Of a stretch of 64,000 nt of DNA, positions 22,627-33,918 are shown piece after piece. This DNA is from Charina bottae (lineage: Eukaryota; Chordata; Lepidosauria; Squamata; Charinaidae): positions 4,177,001 through 4,241,000 of the forward strand of contig JALMGJ010000006.1 of assembly GCA_023362775.1 (NCBI GenBank). The letters run 5' to 3'. The notes under the pieces are model-generated. The model worked only from the letters and a program-made list of their open reading frames with translations. It did no database searches and had not been told where the DNA came from. Every line of letters starts with the position of its first letter. The first letter of the stretch is position 1. The position numbers and the translations under genes were made by a program.

Positions 22627-22708
22627 CGCTGATTTTATTGTAGGAAAGATCTAGCTTCTCAAGATGAATGTATTTGCAAAGAATACTGATTTCACTTAAA
22701 GAGCGATC
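22627..22708 (-). CDS. LRGUK: LRGUK exon 3 (LRRs 1-2)
   Basis: Acceptor cttcccgcag|GATCGC and donor ATCAGCG|gtacgt. The exon encodes DRSLSEISILCKYIHLEKLD followed by LSYNKIS, a complete LRR of the LxLDLSxNxI type, and ends in phase 1 (one base, G, carried into exon 4). A hAT MITE sits 132 bp upstream of the acceptor. Confidence 0.92.
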
Positions 22709-22840
22709 CTGCGGGAAGAAAAAGGGAAAGAGGATTCAGAAGGTCTTTCTAGTAGGTCACCTGGAGGACTTCTGCCTGAGACCCAGTTGACTCACCCACA
22801 TTGTTGACAATCCTGCCCTGAATGGATAAACCCTCTGGCT

Positions 22841-22975
22841 CAGTGTTTCTCAACCTTAGCAACTTTAAGATGGGTGGAGACTTCAACTCCCAGAATTCCC
22901 CAGCCAGCATGGCTGGCTGGGGAATTCTGGGAGTTGAAGTCCACCCATCTTAGTTGCCAAGGTTGAGAAACACTG
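22841..22975. mobile_element. hAT MITE, CAGTGTTTCTCAACC family
   Basis: Complete palindrome; flanking 8-mers ctctggct / ctctgact (one mismatch). Confidence 0.9.
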
Positions 22976-23878
22976 CTCTGACTGAACAGATGGTCCCTTA
23001 GAGACAGATGTTTCAATGGCAGCACCTAGCCAACATCTAGGTGATCAAGGGTTTAAGCTGGAACCCACCAGGGTTAAGAAAGAGGCAGTCGCCCTTTCCT
23101 TGAACATCTCTGCTCCAGCCTAGGACATTTGTGCTGGATGACATCCAGTGCCTCACTTAATGTTCTCAATTATTTAGATTTGCTCAGATTCATGGCTGCA
23201 TTTGAGGTCCAGAAGAAATCCAACCAATGAAATGGATTAAAAACACGGGAAGGCTTTAAGCTATGAAAAAGATATCTTTCTGCAGTATACACCAGAAATT
23301 AAAAAAAAAAAATCCACTCCATTAGACCAAAAATCCATAACTTTCCCACAATGTCTACAAATACCTCACAGTCTGGAAAACAAGATCAACAAGAACATTT
23401 TCAATGCACTTGTAGGAAACTGTTTTATTTTCAGGGCAATGGGAGATTTTGGACATCCCACTTCTACCCGGTGAGCTTCTGTGGTCCAAGATAGACTTGA
23501 ATCTGGATTCCCAGCATGTTAACTACTGTACCATACTGGTCTTCTAGATTTTTTTCTTTATTTTTCTTTATTTGATTTAAACTCTGCCTTTCTACTCAGT
23601 TGGATCTCAAGGTAATTAACAATAATTAAAATAGAGAATACAAAAAACTGGTAGAAACATTCTAAGAACCAGGATGAACTTGGTTCTCCAGGATACGGGC
23701 AGGAAGAGATTCTGAGTCGAGGCATTTGTGGACTTAAATAACCAACATGCGATGTAGCAAACGCACATGACGAGGAACTCTACCAAAAGAGCATTGCAAG
23801 ACGCCCTTGTTTTAAGCGGACCAGGATAGGTGGTTCGGCTGGAGAACGGCGCTGGGCACGGCGTCTTCATCAACTCAC

Positions 23879-23986
23879 CGAAAGTGACAGATGAAGGTAA
23901 ACACGCTCTGTGCCAGAGGCGGAAGGCCCCAGCGTGTGCAGCGCTTCAGCAATCGCATCTTCATCCAGCACGCCGTCAAACACCTC
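23879..23986 (-). CDS. LRGUK: LRGUK exon 2 (residues 100-135)
   Basis: Acceptor ctctctggcag|GAGGTG and donor TTTCG|gtgagt bound 36 codons in phase 0, starting EVFDGVLDEDAIAEALHTLG and ending GTERVYLHLSLS. The opening strongly resembles the EVFDG-type segment that precedes the LRRs in LRGUK, and the final VYLHLSLS begins the first LRR strand. Confidence 0.9.
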
Positions 23987-23999
23987 CTGCCAGAGAGAG

Positions 24000-25380
24000 A
24001 GGGGGGTACGGTCGGGCAGAGCTGAAATAATCCAAATGCCAGATTCGCCACTGTAGCAGAGCAACGCTTGGCAAGGCATACCCAGTGCAGAGCAACCTTG
24101 TTCCTTGTGCACGGGCCCCAGCAGGCCCAAACTGACGGGACGTGGGTCGGAAATAAGATAAGCCGATGGCAGAAAAATAAAGGCTTCAGACCTTGCTAGA
24201 GCAGGTTGGTTTCAGGCTGCGTGGTAAGGACAGAGCAAGGAAGGAATCGTTTATTTTATCTAGCCTAAGGCTACCACAATTGAACAGGAAAGGCTGTCTT
24301 ATTTTAATTTATTCTTATAATAGGAAGCCTCTTGAACTAACTCTTCCCGTTATAACAAGGATATTTCCTTACCTGTTAATTCTATGAGGTTTGGTTTCAG
24401 AGGAAGGAATAGCCAGAGCTCTTGTTGATTTCTTGCAGTAGCAATATCAGCCTTTGGCCACTCTGGCTGGGAATCATGGGAGCTGTAGTACAAAACAACT
24501 CCCCACAGCTCACCAGCTTGCCTACAGATTGCTGTTCCTTCCCTCCATCGTCTTTCAATTTGCTGAAGAGTCGCCTCTCTTTTCTCCTGCTCCAGAGTCT
24601 AGTGGCACCTTATGCAGGTCTTATGAATTCCTCCGTTTAGGTCAGCAGATGCTCCTTTGGCCTTTGAGGGGCCTCCAGATTATGGGGGTGTTTTTTTGCA
24701 ATGGCCAGAGCAACGCCCCTTTCCCGGGGCCCCTGGAGCGCCACTTGGGCGAAATCAGGGCTGCAGGAAGGGTGGCCTGGGGGTGCCCAGAGGGCTTCCT
24801 CTCACAAAGAGATGCAAATGGATGGGGCCAAAAATTCCAGCCCTTTGGTTTTCCCATTCTGGGAGATGGGGGGTGGCTGGCTGGGAATTAGGGGGAAAAG
24901 CGGTGCCTCTAACATTTCACCCCTTGAAAGGGAAACCCCCTCCCCTCAAACAAGGAGTCTGGCGTTGCCCACTTCTGAAGCGGCATGTGGCCCTGAGCGT
25001 GCTGAGCAAAGCCTGGGTGATTCCTGGATTAAATTCTCTGCAGACATTAAGAACTTCCTTCAAGAGAACCCACAGCAAACTTCCCCCCCCCGCTCCCCCC
25101 AGTAACAGATCCCCGGTCCGGGAGACCCACAAGAGTCCCTTTCTCCTCTTGGGGACTGGGCCAAGTAAAGCCCCCCCAGCAGAGGCCCTCAGCAAGAGCC
25201 CCCAACCCTGGACCCCTTCACCGGCGAGGGGGGAACGCAGCCCTTCCACCAGGATCCAGAGAAACCGACGCTCGGCCCAAAGCTGCCCTCCTGCTCAGGG
25301 CGAGGGACCCCCCCAGCGCCCTTCCTGTCCAGATGTGCCACCCCCATCACAGCCCGGGTGGGGCGCCTTCCCCAGGGACC
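24000..25380. other. LRGUK intron 1, no recognised gene
   Basis: Becomes progressively GC-rich towards exon 1. A long plus-strand frame (24657-25763) is proline-rich low-complexity and runs into the minisatellite; it has no domain and is not regarded as a gene. Confidence 0.5.
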
Positions 25381-25394
25381 CCTCCCGAATTCCC

Positions 25395-25855
25395 GTAATG
25401 CCCCGTGTAGGCGCGCCTTCCCCAAAGCCCCCGAGCCCCTCCCGTAAATCTCCTAATAACAGCCCCCTCCCCAATTCCCGTAATGCCCCGTGTAGGGGCG
25501 CCTTCCCAAAAGCCCCTCCCGTAAATCTCCTGAGCCCCCTCCCCGATACCGTAACGCCCCGCGTAGGCGCGCCTTCCCCAAAGCCCCCGAGCCCCTCCCG
25601 TAAATCTCCTAATAACAGCCCCCTCCCAATTCCCATAATGCCCCGTGTAGGCGCGCCTTCCCCAAAGCCCCCGAGCCCCTCCCGTAAATCTCCTAATAAC
25701 AGCCCCCTCCCCAATTCCCGTAATGCCCCGTGTAGGGGCGCCTTCCCAAAACCCCTCCCGTAAATCTCCTAAGAGCCCCCTCCCCGATACCGTAACGCCC
25801 CGCGTAGGCGCGCCTTCCCCAAAGCCCCCGAGCCCTTCCCATAGCTTTCCTAACA
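25395..25855. repeat. GC-rich minisatellite in LRGUK intron 1
   Basis: About six units built around CCCCGTGTAGGCGCGCC and CTCCCGTAAATCTCCT. Successive unit marks fall at 25401, 25486, 25557, 25641, 25726 and 25798, giving spacings of 85, 71, 84, 85 and 72 bp: two subunit types in the order L-S-L-L-S. The array ends about 26 bp from the exon 1 donor. Long frames through it on either strand are artefacts of the repeat. Confidence 0.85.
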
Positions 25856-25881
25856 AAAGGGCCTGCGAGGAGCAGCCGCAC

Positions 25882-26178
25882 CTCCTCCATGAGCTCCGGC
25901 TCGGACTCGGTGGACTCCTCCTCCTCCTCCTCGCCCCGCAGGAGCTCCTCCTCCTGCTCCAAGCTGAAGCCGGCGTTGCTGGGGTGCTCGGAGACGGCCA
26001 TCCGCTCCAGGTCCCGCAGGACCTGGAGGCGCGAGCGGGAGACGGACGGCGGCCGCCCCCAGGAGCGCGACAGGGCCACCCGGTCGTCGCCGTAGGAGTC
26101 GGGGCCCCCGCTGCGCCAGGACTGGCTGCTCGGGGACTGCACGCTGGACCGACCCGAGGGCGGCACCCGCGACAGCAT
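25882..26178 (-). CDS. LRGUK: LRGUK exon 1 (start codon, residues 1-99)
   Basis: The proposed start is the ATG at 26178-26176 (begins MLSRVPPSGRSS), the first ATG downstream of the X-box and YY1-like promoter sites. The frame stays open upstream to 26439, so an earlier start cannot be excluded, but that stretch reads through promoter-like CpG-rich sequence. The exon encodes a Ser/Arg-rich segment then an acidic run (LRGEEEEEESTESEPELMEE) and ends in phase 0 at donor GAG|gtgcgg. Its length places the first LRR near residue 129, where the human family has it. A GC-rich minisatellite begins about 25 bp into the following intron. Confidence 0.8.
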
Positions 26179-26236
26179 CTCCGCGCCTTTCGGGGCTTTC
26201 AAGCAACGCGCCGGCCGCGCCCCCGAGGGCGGAGCG

Positions 26237-26247
26237 GCGCCATCTTG
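26237..26247 (-). promoter_or_regulatory. YY1-like site in LRGUK 5' region
   Basis: The minus strand reads CAAGATGGCGC, a good match to the YY1 core AAGATGGCGGC, about 60 bp upstream of the proposed ATG. YY1 sites near +1 are frequent in CpG-island promoters. The ATG inside it is not followed by a usable frame. Confidence 0.45.
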
Positions 26248-26257
26248 TTGACGGGCC

Positions 26258-26270
26258 GTTGCCAAGCGAC
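26258..26270. promoter_or_regulatory. RFX X-box-like site upstream of LRGUK
   Basis: GTTGCC-A-AGCGAC fits the X-box form GTNRCC(N0-3)RGYAAC with one mismatch in the second half-site. It lies 80-92 bp upstream of the proposed start codon. RFX factors drive ciliary and sperm-flagellum genes, which suits LRGUK's role. Inferred from motif and context only. Confidence 0.5.
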
Positions 26271-26452
26271 GCGCGGGGGCGGGGCCTCCCGCGTCACGTC
26301 GCCGCCGTCGCCGCGCGTAGAGCAGGACCGTGCGTCGCCGCGCGGGGCGTGACGGGAAGCTTAGTTCAGGCGGGGACGACCCGGGAAGGAGGAGGGCGGG
26401 GCTGGCCGGTTTGCAGGAGGCCGTTGCAATCTTGGGCATTCAATCTTTAGAA

Positions 26453-26532
26453 CAGTGTTTTTCAACCTGGGTCACTTTATGAGGGGTGGACTTCAACTCC
26501 CAGAATTCCCCAGCCCAGGTTGAAAAGCACTG
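26453..26532. mobile_element. hAT MITE, internally deleted, near LRGUK promoter
   Basis: Termini CAGTGTTTTTCAACC / GGTTGAAAAGCACTG with a shortened centre. It lies about 275 bp upstream of the proposed LRGUK start codon. Confidence 0.8.
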
Positions 26533-26904
26533 ATCTTGGCAATCAATTGGCACAGAGACATCCTGGTCCAAGACCTCTGGGTGCCCCCAAATTCCCCTGC
26601 CCTGTAGGCTAAAAGGGTCCCACTTGCCACAGGGACTGACGTGGCTCGAAATAGCTTTTGGAGGCTTGCAAAGGCCGCTGTCCCCCCTCTGTTGCCAGCC
26701 CTTCAAGGTAAGCCAAGTTTGTAAAGACACACCCCGAGAAATACCAAGGCCTGCCTTGTACGGATTCAGACTGCAATAGCCGCATCGGGAAAGCCGGCCC
26801 ACGTTTTCCCTTCCTGCCTCATACTAACGAGCATCAAGGTGGGCCAATCCTGAGCTGCTTTCTCACCGGAGGCCATCGCTGCGGCCAAAGCCAATGGGAG
26901 ATAA

Positions 26905-26962
26905 TTTATTTTATTTATCAAAATGTATTAGCCGCCCAACTCCAACGGACTCTGGGCGGCGC
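26905..26962 (-). mobile_element. L2/CR1-like LINE tail fragment
   Basis: TTTATTTTATTTATC followed by AGCCGCCCAACTCCAACGGACTCTGGGCGG is the reverse complement of the common LINE tail. Confidence 0.55.
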
Positions 26963-27408
26963 GTCTGAAGCCTGTGTTTTGTTCGGAGATGTGAATCGCA
27001 GGGCTCCTTCCCTTATACGCTCTTTTCCGGTCATGCTGGTTTTTCATGCAATTTTTAAAACCTGAGTAGTTCCAAATTCACTTTTGGTATGCCTGATTCC
27101 TGCAGCCTTGCCCTGCTCCAACCGCCCCCTCTTGCTTCTCCCTCCACCCAGAATAAAGGGCAGAACAAACTTTGATTGCTGTGGCTGTCAGGGAAGGGGG
27201 GGGGAAGTGGGGAGAAAAAGGAACTTCTGATTGACCTAATCTTCTGACTTATTTCAGCCCTTCAGGGAAATGTTCCAACAAAGGGTAATAAAAGTCACCG
27301 AAGACTCCCTTCATGGCAATAAATGTGAAAGCCCTTAATGAGCGGGTGAAAGACAAGCGGGTTCCTTTCAACCCAGCTGTGGTGGAGATGCTCTGCAGTG
27401 TAGCTTGT

Positions 27409-27931
27409 TAGCGTATTAGAAGAAGCGAAAACCACCAGCATTGAAACAATGATCATCCAACATCAACTTCGCTGGACCGGTCATGTTCGAATGCCTAACC
27501 ATCGTCTTCCAAAGCAGCTACTTTACTCCCAACTTAAGAATGGAAAACGGAATATTGGTGAACAGCAAAAGAGATTCAAATACACTCTCAAAGCTAATTT
27601 AAAAAAATGTAATATCAGCATTGAGAACTGGGAAGCCCTAACTCATGAGCGTTTCAATTGGAGGTCATCCTTTATTAATGGCGCTATGGACTTTGAAGAA
27701 GCACGAGTACAGGGCGAAAAGGAGAAAAGAGCTAAAAGGAAGGCACGTTAGGCAAACCCTTATCATGACCGTCTCCCACCCGGAAACCTATGCCCTCATT
27801 GTGGGAGGTTGTGCGGATCCAGAATTGGCCTTTATAGCCACTTACAGATCCACCGTTAAAATTTTACCTTTGGAAGACAATCTTACTCGGCTACGAGTGA
27901 TCGCCAATGATCGCCAATGAATGGTGGAGAT
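27409..27931 (+). mobile_element. Non-LTR retrotransposon 3' end, copy 1 (family uncertain)
   Basis: Frames encode TMIIQHQLRWTGHVRMPNHR then LPKQLLYSQLKNGK and a cysteine/histidine-rich end, matching the copy at 49015-49850. This is the C-terminus of a LINE ORF2 (LRW.GHV.RM..RLPK type). It ends with a tandem GATCGCCAATGATCGCCAATGA. Confidence 0.75.
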
Positions 27932-28063
27932 GTGAGAAGATGCTAAGATGCTACCCTTAGAAGGAAACAAGAATAAAGCTTGTGACCTGCTGATATTTTT
28001 TGTTATTCAAACTTTATTAAACTTTCTGAGAAACTGCAAACGAGGAGGGCGTGGGCCAAAAAA

Positions 28064-28105
28064 AAAGCCCACACATCTTAAAGTTGCTAAGGTTGAGAAA
28101 CACTG
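28064..28105. mobile_element. hAT MITE, right end only
   Basis: CCCACACATCTTAAAGTTGCTAAGGTTGAGAAACACTG; the rest is missing. Confidence 0.75.
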
Positions 28106-28494
28106 CGCTAGATCATTGTGTCCACATCAATCCATGTTAGAAATAAGGTGGTTGTACCATGACCCACCCTGGCCCAGCAGCTAAAGCTGACAATGAAATT
28201 ATAGAGGCATCTGCAAAGAAACAGTACCCAGGAAGGGCTGTTTCAATCGTACTCACATAAATGGGGAAAATGCACTTTCTGGATGCGACAAAGGCATTCC
28301 GTTTCTAGAAATCTAACCGGAATCGGAGGCAGCAGGCTTTAAACTGGTTGCTGGGAGCCACGGTGAACAATCTAACAGTCAAAGCTTGTGAGCCTCCAGC
28401 TGACCACGCGGTTGGACTAGACGAGCCAAGTTCCTAATCGGATGTACTGCGATTGCACTGCCATGCCATGGGCAGCTACAGGGTGGATTTAAAT

Positions 28495-28626
28495 CAGTGT
28501 TTTTCAACCTTGTCCACTTTAAGAGGTGTGGATGTCAACTCCCAGAATTCCTATCAGCATGCTGGCTGGGGAATTCTGGGAGTTGACATCCACACCTCTT
28601 ACAGTTGACAAGTTTGAAAAACACTG
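28495..28626. mobile_element. hAT MITE, CAGTGTTTTTCAACC variant
   Basis: Complete palindrome with flanking 8-mers atttaaat / atttaaaa. Confidence 0.88.
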
Positions 28627-28854
28627 ATTTAAAACTATCTGAGCAGCAAGCGGGACAGAACTTTTCTTTCATTTTTCCCATTTCACAAACAACTAAGGTA
28701 GTTGCCTTTAATCCGTTCAATCAGTAAGTCAGACTACGTCAGGACATGTGAAGGTACCCTGTGCTTAATATAGCACTGAGATGAAAGTTCAACAATTGGT
28801 TAAAAAATTCTGGAAGCAACGGATTTGGAGCACATCTGATGCTGTTTGGGGGTA

Positions 28855-29192
28855 AAAAAGGTAAAGGTTCCCCCCGCACATTTGTGCAGTCGTGTCCGAC
28901 TCTAGGGGCCGGTGATCATCTCCGTTTGTTAGCCGAAGAGCCAGCGTTGTCCGAAGACGCTTCCACGGTCATGTGGCCGGCATGACGCACGCGGAACGCT
29001 ATTACCATCCCACTGAAGTGGTACCTATTCATCTACTTGCATTTGCATGCTTTCGAATTGCTAGGTTGGCAAGAGCTGGAGCTAGTGTGGGAGCTCACTC
29101 CGTCACGCGGGGCTAGGGATTCGAACCTCCAAACTTGCGATCTTCCGATCGACAAGCCTGCCGTCTTACCCACTGAGCCACCACGCCCCCTT
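28855..29192 (-). mobile_element. tRNA-derived SINE, full length, 12-bp TSD
   Basis: On the minus strand it begins GGGGGCGTGGTGGCTCAGTGGGTAAGACGGC (A box), has a B-box-like GGTTCGAATCCC, and ends in the GTCGGACACGACTGCACAAATGTGC tail. The 12-mer TGTTTGGGGGTA flanks it at 28843-28854 and 29193-29204. Confidence 0.88.
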
Positions 29193-29204
29193 TGTTTGGG
29201 GGTA

Positions 29205-30880
29205 GGGCGTGCTAAAGTAACAGGGTGTTGAAAAAAGGAAATATTAAGCAAACATCTTCTAACTATGTTTATTAATCTACCATCGTTTAAAACATCGGGA
29301 GCTTTTTGCTAACCCAGACCCACACAGCTGTCCTGCAACGTTCTTCTGAAATAAAGCTTATGTGGTTTCATTTGGCAATCCAACTGGTCGCTATTCAGCT
29401 CAAGGCCCTGGTTGGGCCAGAGAAGTAAACAGTGAGGAAGGGGCTTTTCTAAATTGTCCATTTTAGAAATCCTGCTGAGAATTCCATCTGGACAAGCTGG
29501 CTTCCGTGCACGCAAAAGGCCACCCGTCATCAAATTAACAGTTAGGCTGGCAAACCATCCGTGGAAGACGAGCTGCTGGCTTGGTGGGCGCGTGTAAGAG
29601 AGGGAGAGATTGGTCTCCCAAGGAGCTTCCCTGAATTTCGGGGGAAGCTGGCAGCCTGCCTACTTAGGTTAATGAGTTCTCCACACTGAAGTGTTCCAGA
29701 GTTTATTTCCCACCATCTGGAAAATGCCCGACCCTTCCGCTGGGACCTGCAAGGGTTCAGCCAAGAGAAGAGGTTAGTAAAAACTTTAGGACTGGAAAAA
29801 AGTGTCTTCCATCTGCTCGGCTTCGGCAGAGTGGAAACCACGGCCCCTGGAGTCTCTGTCACAGAGCTGTCTGGCTAACTCTTGCAAGATGCCGTGCCGC
29901 TGCAGAAGACCTAGGAGAAGGACCAGACGTCGATAGGGTGCAAATAAGGCTACTGAAAATTCATATTTGACCCCAGCGTGGCGACTGAATGCTTAAAAGA
30001 AAAGAAAAAAACAACAGCAAGCAAGCAAGCAAACCCAGTGATGCCTGAATTAAGATGTTTGCTGATGCATGCAACCAAGCCATGAAGCTTGGGCCAGTCT
30101 GCAGACTCCTTCAATTGCTAGCCAAGTTTCTGGGTACGTTCTTTGTTTCTGAAGAACACACTCAACCAGGACATTCTGCCAAACATGCCTTATTAATTTT
30201 CACAGAAAGTGTGAGAGAACACCACTCTCGCATCTTTCAACAGGGAGTGTGCGGAATAACGCAAGAACTCTAGAATGCTCTCCTGGTTCCCACCTGAACC
30301 CTCCCCAGTCCAGTGTTGACCAGCGCAGGGCTGGCCATGGCAGTGGCAGTGATTTGCACAAGGGCACCTGGTGCAAAGGGATGCACACCCTCCTCCCCCA
30401 ATCACACAGCTTTCATTTTTCCCACCCAGACTTCCTAAATGTCCACGACTCTTGCAAGAATGGTCATATCCAAGCAGCTTTCCCCAAACCAGCAATCTCC
30501 AGATGCCTGGGAGTAGCACTCCCACAATCCCTAGCAAACCAACTCCGTGACTATACTAACTGAGGATTGTGGGAGTTGCAGTCCAGCTGCAGGGTATGGT
30601 TCAGCTGGCCAATGTCGCAGCTACCTCCCAAAGATCAGCCCTTTGAACAGATCACCTGGGGGTCTTATTTATTTGCTTTATTTTTCAGCCACCCCAGATT
30701 TCAATATAGTCCAGCAGACCTGGGACCAATTGATTTAATGTCACTTCCCCTCTCCTGTCCAATTTTATAGCCACAACCACTTCTGGAGAGTTGGTGGAAG
30801 GACGGTATGGCCAGTGACCTTCCCAGCTGACCTGAGATCTGAATCAACGGCTGCTTGCTCCTAGTTCAACATTTTATCCA
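29205..30880. other. Intergenic, no recognised gene
   Basis: Apart from small palindromic MITE remnants near 30485-30600 (CTCCCACAATCCC...GATTGTGGGAGTTGCAG), I see nothing identifiable. Confidence 0.4.
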
Positions 30881-30886
30881 TTAAAT

Positions 30887-31089
30887 CAGAGCTTTCCAAA
30901 CTGTGTGTCGGGACACATTAGTGTGTCGGCTGCAGTGTCTGGGTGTGTCACGGCTGCTGCTGCCTCGGAGCCCTGCCAGGATTCCACGCAGGTCCTAGTG
31001 CCTGCCTTGTGCCCTGCTGTAAGAGTGTGTCGCGAAATGATGCATGTCTAAAAAGTGTGTCACCAACATGAAAAGTTTGGAAAGCTCTG
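30887..31089. mobile_element. hAT MITE, CAGAGCTTTCCAAA family
   Basis: Termini CAGAGCTTTCCAAAC / TTTGGAAAGCTCTG with perfect 8-bp duplication cattaaat. Confidence 0.92.
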
Positions 31090-31608
31090 CATTAAATGAT
31101 GCTGGTGCTCTGGAGTCCCAGATCACACATTATGGTTTAACTATGATTTAATATGCCATAAACCAGGATTTAGAAGCCACAATAGCTGGATTCCTACAGG
31201 ACCCTGACCCAAAACTAATTAATGACTTGCTGTCATTAATTCCCCCCGCCCCCCAGCTTTTGCCTTGGCTTCTCGGAAGTTTTGAAAACAGAACTTCTAA
31301 AAGGGTTTTTTTAAATCTTCTTCTGCATTTAGTACTGACCTCTCTGGATGCCTGGCTCACCTGCGGCTTCCTCTCCCACCTGGACCAGGTGGGGTGGTCA
31401 GAGTTTACCTGGAAAAGGTTGCAGATGGCAGCAAGTGGGAGTTGCAGGTAAATCTGGAGCACCTGTTGGTCTCTCCTTCCGTAGCTAGTAGGACCTGTGC
31501 GTGCACATGACCTACATGGTGGAATTGGTGCCCGTATGGAAATCATTCTGGGTTTTATGGCCGAGCAAAGTTTTGACATACATTCCCACTTCATCTAATG
31601 ATAAAAGA

Positions 31609-31710
31609 GACCCAAAGAATTCTAGAGTCGGAAGGGCCTTTTGGCCACCGAGTCCAAGTTCTACTCGGTGCCGGAAAACAAATTAAAGCAGCCCTGAATG
31701 GTCGTTGTCT
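31609..31710 (-). mobile_element. CR1 LINE 3'-terminal fragment
   Basis: AGAATTCTAGAGTCGGAAGGGCC...AATTAAAGCAGCCCTGAATGG is the reverse complement of the CR1 3' region, comparable to 42747 onward. Confidence 0.55.
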
Positions 31711-31719
31711 AGTGAAGGG

Positions 31720-33910
31720 GAATCTTCATGGCACCGATGTTTATCGTTTCCTTTCTTGGGAGCAGAACGACACGGCAATCACAGAAGATTGGGTGGCTGG
31801 GGTTTCAGATATGTTTGCAAGTTCTTTGATAGAGCTGTACAACCAAACCCCCAGCAAATCATCAGTGCCCTGGGAGACCCGTTCTTGCCGAACGTCTAAT
31901 TGTGCTTTCTGAGAGCAAAGGATGCATTTTCCTGTATCCGGCTGCTACGAACAGGGAAACTCCATACTGTTTTCAGATAAGGGGAGAGAAGAGGTCGGTG
32001 GGGAGAGGCTGTGTTCAGCTGTAGTGTGAGGCAACTTTTTCTCTGCCGGTTGCAGAAATTTCTCTTTCAGACCTTTGGAAAAATATTGCTTGGGGTGCCT
32101 TCTGAGGATCAAATATCAAAGCAAGATATTTGCATGTACTAATGTTTAAGAGTTGTGTGCGGTATTAAGGGATGACAAGCACGTGTAATCTAGGCAATGC
32201 GCTATTATTCTGGCACAGCTCAGAAACAAAGGATCTTTACAGCTGACGTGATCTTTTTCGTAGCCCACGTAAATGCATCCTTACTAGTAATTCAGCACCA
32301 GTGGCATCTTGAAGGATGAGCATTCCAGATGTTGGGGCTGTTGCCATCCAGACTGGAAGTAAGGGGGTAGCACAGTTTTCGTTTCATGAAATGGCCCATG
32401 GGCCAGTCCTCCTTGGATACCCTTGAATCACACAGAATGGAAGAATACAGTGAAGATCAGAGACCATCAGGGAAGCTGCTTCACACTTTCTCTAGACCTG
32501 TCAACTCCCACCCAGCTGCTGTTGCACAAATATTGCGCTGTTCCCTCTAAAGAAAAACTAGGCTTGGATTTTGGGTCCTACAAGGCAGCTAAATCCATTA
32601 AATTTGATTTGATTGATTTGGGGACACTTGCAAGAGAGAACAGAGTCATATTTCTTGGCTACCCATTCACCCATGCGAGTACCTTTCTATTCATACAAAA
32701 GCTTTGCAGGAAATGACCTTTCAAGATCAAATTGTAGATGATCCCCGTCTTGTGGATGCTTCTCGATGGTCACTGCTTGAAAGCTGGGATAAAAGATTTC
32801 TTTTGCAGCAGGCTGGTGAAAATTGCTGCCTGCTGCACTTCCCACTCATGGTGACGGACCAGCATAGAGCAGCAATGCTTCAAAAAGACCGCCTGAGGTT
32901 TTGCAACCCTGAAAGAGACATTTCTCTGGTCCGTGCCGCAGGTGATAGCACCCGCAGGGTGCGAGGGAAGCTCACACCCCTCAGGGAACAGCGAGGCCCA
33001 GCTGTGACCATTCCAAACAGCTCCTGCACAGAAGAGGTGGAGGTATCCTAAAAGAGCACCGGTGCATCCAAGGAGCCCACAGTACAATAATTAAGAGTTC
33101 CAAAATTATCCTTTAATTTTCCAGTTGAACCAAGAGGAAAACAGGGCAAGCGCGGCGGGGTGGGGGTGGGGGTGGAAGACATGGGACTAAATCAGATCAG
33201 AAGAAGTGATCTTGCTTTGTGCTGTAGATGGAGGCATTAGGCAGATAATCACATGTTGACTTTCCTACAGCAAAAAGTTGCTGCTCCCCCCAACCCGCCC
33301 CGAAAATGTTTATAATGCAGCAAGAAAAGCCCGCTGAGTTCTCAAAGTTGGCCGGTCCACGTGTCTTTTTCGCAGTAGGCAGAAGGGAGCCTTATCAGGT
33401 CTGAACTAGCTGTGATGGGCTCCCGCAAAGCGAATGCCTGGGAATCCCTCCCTGAAATCCAGCTACGTTCTTTCAAATGCCGTTGGCCACATTGTGGTTT
33501 TCGATAGCCTTGTAGTGACGGCTTGGCATCTGCCGTGCAAATACCTCAACTTCCACGGGTCCCATTGCCAATCCTTTCTGGCAAGGGGGGTTCCTGAGAC
33601 CCAAGCTACTACGATGACGTGCGCTGCGCAAGCAAACACAGCATCTCCAATTGGTGCAGTGCAAAAAAAAAAATATGCTACTAAGTTCTAACTGCTAAAG
33701 TTATCCATAAGGACCCAAAAAAATCCCAAACACCACCAAGTGGCAAATTGCAGCACATACCTGCATTAAGATAGTTGTGACAAATACTGAAAATAGATGA
33801 CTATCTAACAAGCGTTATCTTATTCTGCAAGGAACACTTGGCCAAATGCATCATTCTTGCTAAACAATTATCCCAAAAGTTTCTCTGGGAAAAGGAATTC
33901 CTTAACATCA
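31720..33910. other. Intergenic, downstream of EXOC4, no recognised gene
   Basis: No exon or repeat boundary recognised. It may include part of the EXOC4 3' UTR; a weak ATTAAA polyadenylation motif occurs on the minus strand near 33113. Confidence 0.35.
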
Positions 33911-33918
33911 GTGTAGCT

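Larger units (their letters stand above)
1..26178 (-). other. LRGUK: LRGUK gene, 5' portion (11 coding exons; rest beyond base 1)
   Basis: Eleven exons on the minus strand join in phase into about 444 codons. In order they give an acidic Glu-rich N-terminus (residues 1-135), about nine leucine-rich repeats (roughly 129-340, of the type LxxLDLSxNxIS), an LRR cap with the motif MLLRLTELDHKKISV (exon 9), a linker, and the start of a guanylate-kinase-like domain (exon 11). This order and spacing match the vertebrate LRGUK family as I know it (about 825 residues in human), so roughly the second half is outside the window. Mouse work shows LRGUK is needed for manchette function and sperm-tail formation; whether its kinase domain is catalytic is not established. 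All introns begin GT and end AG. An oddity is Trp in place of a P-loop Gly. The neighbour upstream is EXOC4 on the same strand, as in mammals. Identity is very likely; the exact start codon is less certain. Confidence 0.93.
25860..26400. promoter_or_regulatory. CpG-rich promoter region of LRGUK
   Basis: This stretch is very GC-rich and dense in CpG compared with the AT-rich surroundings, and it contains LRGUK exon 1. Such islands usually mark constitutive or germline promoters. Transcription would run towards lower coordinates. The X-box-like and YY1-like sites below lie inside it. Confidence 0.7.

Noticed and set aside
24657..25763. 368-residue plus-strand open frame
   Set aside because: Proline/serine low-complexity translation of GC-rich intron 1 and its minisatellite; no domain, opposite to LRGUK.
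25693..26439. Upstream start for LRGUK in the longer open frame (begins MPKIATASCK)
   Set aside because: Runs through the X-box/YY1 promoter region; the start at 26178 gives the LRR spacing expected of the family.
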